NCBI GenBank assembly: GCA_903848465.1
Contig: CAINGK010000153.1
Span: forward strand, 1-64,000
Reading direction: 5' to 3'
Length of the DNA stretch: 64,000 nt
DNA from: an uncultured Verrucomicrobiota bacterium
GTDB lineage: Bacteria > Verrucomicrobiota > Verrucomicrobiia > Verrucomicrobiales > Verrucomicrobiaceae
Shown one piece after another: positions 61,362-64,000 of the stretch. Positions within the stretch are counted from its first letter, which is position 1; the number at the start of each line of letters is the position of its first letter. A model generated the notes under the pieces. It was not told the DNA's origin and ran no database searches. It saw only the letters and a program-made list of their open reading frames with translations. The translations under genes and the position numbers were made by a program.

Positions 61362-61838
61362 ATGAAATCATCCATTAAACACCTTCTCGCAGCAGCCTGC
61401 CTGCTGTCATTCACCCCGCTCATCCGCGCCCAGGATGCGGCGTCCATCTCACGCGGCCAGACGGTTTACATGCAGGTCTGCTTCGCCTGCCATCAGCCCA
61501 CCGGGCAGGGCTTGCCCGGCATGTTCCCACCGCTCGCCAGCTCAAACTGGGTGGCGGCGAGCAAGCCGGACCGCATCATCCGCATGGTGCTGCATGGCTT
61601 CACCGGCCCCATCACGCTCAATGGCAAACCCTTCGCCTCCCCGGCACCGCTCATGCCGCCGCAGGGCGCGGCACTCAGCGACACACAGATCGCCGATGTG
61701 CTGACCTATGTGCGCAGCAGCTTTGGCAACAAGGCCAGCGCCGTCACCCCCGCTCAGGTCCAGGCCATCCGCGACGCTGAGAAGGCCCGCAGCGCGATGT
61801 GGACTGAGGCTGAAATCCTCAAAATCCCTGCCGAATAA
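61362..61838 (+). CDS. Class I cytochrome c
   Basis: 158 residues. Signal peptide (MKSSIKHLLAAACLLSFTPL), one heme motif C40-FA-C43-H44, then QGLPGMFPPLASSNWV, a likely Met ligand in APLMPPQGAALSD (about residue 103), and the final helix ADVLTYVRSSFG. Electron carrier in the periplasm. It lies 66 bases after the DJ-1-like gene and 4 bases before the SCO gene. Confidence 0.92.
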   Translation: MKSSIKHLLAAACLLSFTPLIRAQDAASISRGQTVYMQVCFACHQPTGQGLPGMFPPLASSNWVAASKPDRIIRMVLHGFTGPITLNGKPFASPAPLMPPQGAALSDTQIADVLTYVRSSFGNKASAVTPAQVQAIRDAEKARSAMWTEAEILKIPAE

Positions 61839-61842
61839 CGCC

Positions 61843-62568
61843 ATGCCAGATTCACCTCCAGAGCCGCCTCCTCCGAGCATTCGCTACACCTCCGCCGGTG
61901 CTGACTGCCGCGTCAGCACCGGCTCCTGGGTGCGCATGGGGCTTGGCATTGGCATGGCCCTCGCGGGCGTGCTGATGCTCGGGCATTATGCCAATCAGGC
62001 ACTGCCCAAGCCGCCACTGCCCGTCGTCGCCCAGATCCATGGCGACCTCGAAGCCACCGAGCGCAGCGGGCAGACGGTGAAACTTTCCGCCCTGCGCGGC
62101 AAAGTCACCGTCATGGCCTGCCTCTACACCGTGTGCCCCCATGGCTGCGCCGCCGTGGTGGCGCAGATGCAGAAGCTCAATGCCGCCCATCGCACGCGGC
62201 CAGATTTCCATCTGGTCTCGCTCGCGGTGGCACCGGAACGCGACACACCGGGCTTCCTCAAGGCCTACGCCGAAGGCGTGGGTGCCAGGCCGGAAGACCC
62301 CTGGTGGTTCGTGACCGGAAACCAGCAGCGCATCTGGGACTACATGACCTACGATCTGCAACTGCAGGCTCCCGCGCCCATCCCAGAGGAGAAGCGCCTC
62401 AATCCGCTCGACCTCTACGAGCATGATCTGCGCCTCGTCCTCATCGACCGCCAGGGCCGCGTGCGCGGCTACTACGCCGTCTTTCACCCGCAACCCGAGA
62501 TCGCCGCGCTCATGGCCGAACAACTCGGTCGCGACGTGCAGCGCCTACTCGATCATACCACAGAATAA
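61843..62568 (+). CDS. SCO1/SenC-like copper chaperone
   Basis: 241 residues from ATG 61843. One N-terminal membrane helix (about 32-50), then a thioredoxin-like domain. The copper-binding pair is C98-PHG-C102 in YTVCPHGC, and His194 in EHDLRLVLIDRQG matches the third ligand. SCO proteins give copper to cytochrome oxidase CuA or keep thiols reduced. The first 30 residues are Pro-rich and cytoplasmic. Directly follows cytochrome c. Confidence 0.92.
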   Translation: MPDSPPEPPPPSIRYTSAGADCRVSTGSWVRMGLGIGMALAGVLMLGHYANQALPKPPLPVVAQIHGDLEATERSGQTVKLSALRGKVTVMACLYTVCPHGCAAVVAQMQKLNAAHRTRPDFHLVSLAVAPERDTPGFLKAYAEGVGARPEDPWWFVTGNQQRIWDYMTYDLQLQAPAPIPEEKRLNPLDLYEHDLRLVLIDRQGRVRGYYAVFHPQPEIAALMAEQLGRDVQRLLDHTTE

Positions 62569-62586
62569 TCATCCACAACCAAACCT

Positions 62587-62904
62587 ATGAAACACATCCT
62601 CACCCTCCTCCTCAGCCTCATCACCCTGACCACCAGCCACGCCACCGAACCCGCGACCTACCTTTATCAGGGCGAAGTGGCCGGCGTCATGTGCAGCGCC
62701 TGCTCCAACCACGTCCAAGCCGCCCTCAGCAAAATCAAAGGCGTGCAAACGGTCAAAGTGCTGCCTGCCAAAGACGGCGGCATCCCCCGGCTGGAAGTCA
62801 CAGCGACGACCGCCACCCTCACCAAGGAGGCTGCCACCAAAGCCCTCGGCGATTCCGCCAAGACCTATGACATCCGCAGCTTGAAGCTCGTCCAGGGCAG
62901 GTAG
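62587..62904 (+). CDS. Exported heavy-metal-associated (HMA) domain protein
   Basis: 105 residues. Signal peptide (MKHILTLLLSLITLTTSHA). The HMA core VAGVMCSACSNHVQAAL carries Cys36 and Cys39, the metal pair of the C-x-x-C motif, and KGVQTVKV follows. It should carry copper or a similar soft metal in the periplasm. It starts 18 bases after SCO and closes the cluster; a hairpin follows. Confidence 0.9.
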   Translation: MKHILTLLLSLITLTTSHATEPATYLYQGEVAGVMCSACSNHVQAALSKIKGVQTVKVLPAKDGGIPRLEVTATTATLTKEAATKALGDSAKTYDIRSLKLVQGR

Positions 62905-62922
62905 CCAAGCGAGATCGACCGT

Positions 62923-62952
62923 TTGGCAGGCGGCGGCTGTTCCGCCTGCCAA
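62923..62952 (+). terminator. Hairpin after the HMA gene, possible terminator
   Basis: TTGGCAGGCGG (62923-62933) pairs perfectly with CCGCCTGCCAA (62942-62952) over 8 bases. A short T run follows only 10 bases later, so the terminator call is weak, but the hairpin closes the cluster. Confidence 0.55.
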
Positions 62953-63030
62953 GGCAGCGCATTTTTCTGCGTCTGTAGCGCAAAGAATCGCTGAACCTCG
63001 GAGCACAAATGAGTATAGAATTAGCGACGC

Positions 63031-64000
63031 ATGCATCGCCTTTTGCTCATCATTCTCCTGCTGGCTGGCTGTAGCCGAAAGGTGAGGCAGACGCCCCTGT
63101 CATCACAAGCTTATGTGTGGCAGCGAGTATGGACCGAAGAGGTGTCAGCGGCTGTGCGTGCAGCGAGATTTGACGCGTTGCATGTGCTTGCTGCCGAATT
63201 CAGCGTCAAGGATAGCAGGCCTGAGATCAAGATCATCACTCCAGACTGGAGGGCACTTGTAGATTCAGGCAGGCAGATCAGCGCTGTGCTTCGAGTGCAT
63301 GCGTCCGTGGGGAGGAATGGCTGGAACAGTTCGCTGGTCCATGAGATGAGCCGTTTGCTCACAGACACCGTTTCTCGCTTCAAAGCTGGAGGCCTGCACT
63401 TGACCGAGTTGCAGCTCGACTATGACTGCGCTGAATCACGACTGGCCGAATATGAACAGATGCTGGGTTCCTTGAGGACGGACGTTCCCATCTGCATCAC
63501 CGCACTGCCCGCATGGCTCCGGCATGAAGCCGTGCGGAAGCTGCTGGCCCGCTCTCCCGGTTATGTGCTTCAGGTTCATTCATTGCACTTGCCGAAAAAT
63601 GCCGGCCTGAGCGGTCTCATGGACCTGAATGAAACGCGGGCGGCCGTGCAGCGGGCGGAGGAGCTGGGGGTGCCATTCCGCGTGGCACTTCCGACTTACT
63701 CCTGTCTCGTGGAATTTGCGGATGATGGCCGCGTTCGCGAGGTTTATGGTGAAGACCTGCCCGCCGGCCTCGCACTCAGCACACGGAATTATGCCGTGCT
63801 CGATTCCGACGCTTACACTTTGTCAGGCCTCGTTGCTGAATGGCGCGCCCATTCAGCCCAGCTCATGCAGGCGGTCATCTGGTATCGTCTGCCCGTTGGC
63901 AGTGACCGCCTAAACTGGTCCGCAAGCCTGCTATCCAAAGTAGCGGGTGGCGAGATGCTCAAGCGAGGCTGGGCTGCGTTCGCCCGACCCGCCAAAGAAG
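63031..64000 (+). CDS. DUF3142-like lipoprotein (cut by window edge)
   Basis: 323 residues are visible from ATG 63031 with no stop before the window ends. Lipobox LLLAGC with Cys14. The core carries LTELQLDYDCAESRLAEYEQ and ICITALPAWL, the pattern of DUF3142 proteins, which look like TIM-barrel glycosidases but have no proven function. The remaining C-terminus lies outside. Confidence 0.78.
   Translation, partial: MHRLLLIILLLAGCSRKVRQTPLSSQAYVWQRVWTEEVSAAVRAARFDALHVLAAEFSVKDSRPEIKIITPDWRALVDSGRQISAVLRVHASVGRNGWNSSLVHEMSRLLTDTVSRFKAGGLHLTELQLDYDCAESRLAEYEQMLGSLRTDVPICITALPAWLRHEAVRKLLARSPGYVLQVHSLHLPKNAGLSGLMDLNETRAAVQRAEELGVPFRVALPTYSCLVEFADDGRVREVYGEDLPAGLALSTRNYAVLDSDAYTLSGLVAEWRAHSAQLMQAVIWYRLPVGSDRLNWSASLLSKVAGGEMLKRGWAAFARPAKE

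Overview
This window is a GC-rich chromosomal piece that most likely comes from a Verrucomicrobiota bacterium, probably Verrucomicrobiales and Prosthecobacter/Verrucomicrobium-like. The evidence is two DUF1549/DUF1553 cytochrome plus DUF1501 pairs, two very large PVC-type beta-propeller/cytochrome c proteins, a small planctomycete-cytochrome lipoprotein, a PEP-CTERM protease, a GxxExxY gene, a RAYT transposase with its REP elements, and several families of long inverted repeats between genes. No rRNA, tRNA or CRISPR array was recognised. Taxonomy is inferred from gene content only.

Layout. 0-5.6 kb: the end of an IS256-type transposase, a Gly/His-rich lipoprotein, rsuA, a RAYT with three REP-like hairpins and a tandem duplication of the RAYT 5' end, and alaS with an unusual internal insertion. 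5.8-12.5 kb: a pseudopilin preceded by a 32-bp palindrome, the first DUF1549/DUF1553 and DUF1501 pair with an orphan antitoxin between them, and a PEP-CTERM trypsin-like protease. 12.6-16.6 kb: hpt-moaD, pdxH, a GbsR/MarR regulator, then a membrane-protein operon with a partial tandem duplication whose junction survives as a 31-codon ORF, and a DCC-family protein. 16.7-21.1 kb: a large PVC cytochrome, a secreted Golvesin-like protein and a GxxExxY gene broken by one stop codon. 21.2-25.2 kb: a sigma-70 factor and pdhB/pdhC, with a hicBA toxin-antitoxin module between the two pdh genes.

25.3-28.2 kb: an HTTM membrane protein and partner, a YhcH-family gene, and a broken PIN toxin with its antitoxin. 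28.3-33.7 kb: the second DUF1549/DUF1501 pair (DUF1501 interrupted by an amber codon) and a Tat-exported protein. 33.7-43.3 kb: mostly housekeeping genes: a SprT-like protein, serine acetyltransferase, an HD hydrolase, a Ski2-like helicase, ketopantoate reductase, purine nucleoside phosphorylase, biotin synthase and a Gfo/Idh oxidoreductase. 43.4-52.6 kb: a large unrecognised protein with a Wzz-like chain-length protein, exported MsrA divergent from a truncated hemoglobin, a 2-hydroxyacid dehydrogenase, a fused lipid A acyltransferase/heptosyltransferase and a NarL-type response regulator.

52.8-63 kb: an exbD relic and a second PVC cytochrome, then the most coherent accessory block (55.9-62.9 kb, all on the + strand): two paralogous small CxxC membrane proteins, an outer-membrane beta-barrel starting with a Cys cluster, a TonB-dependent receptor, an exported DJ-1/PfpI protein resembling isonitrile hydratase, a class I cytochrome c, a SCO-like copper chaperone and a periplasmic HMA protein. 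This looks like a copper acquisition or delivery module and is the best candidate here for an undescribed system. The window ends inside a DUF3142-like lipoprotein gene.
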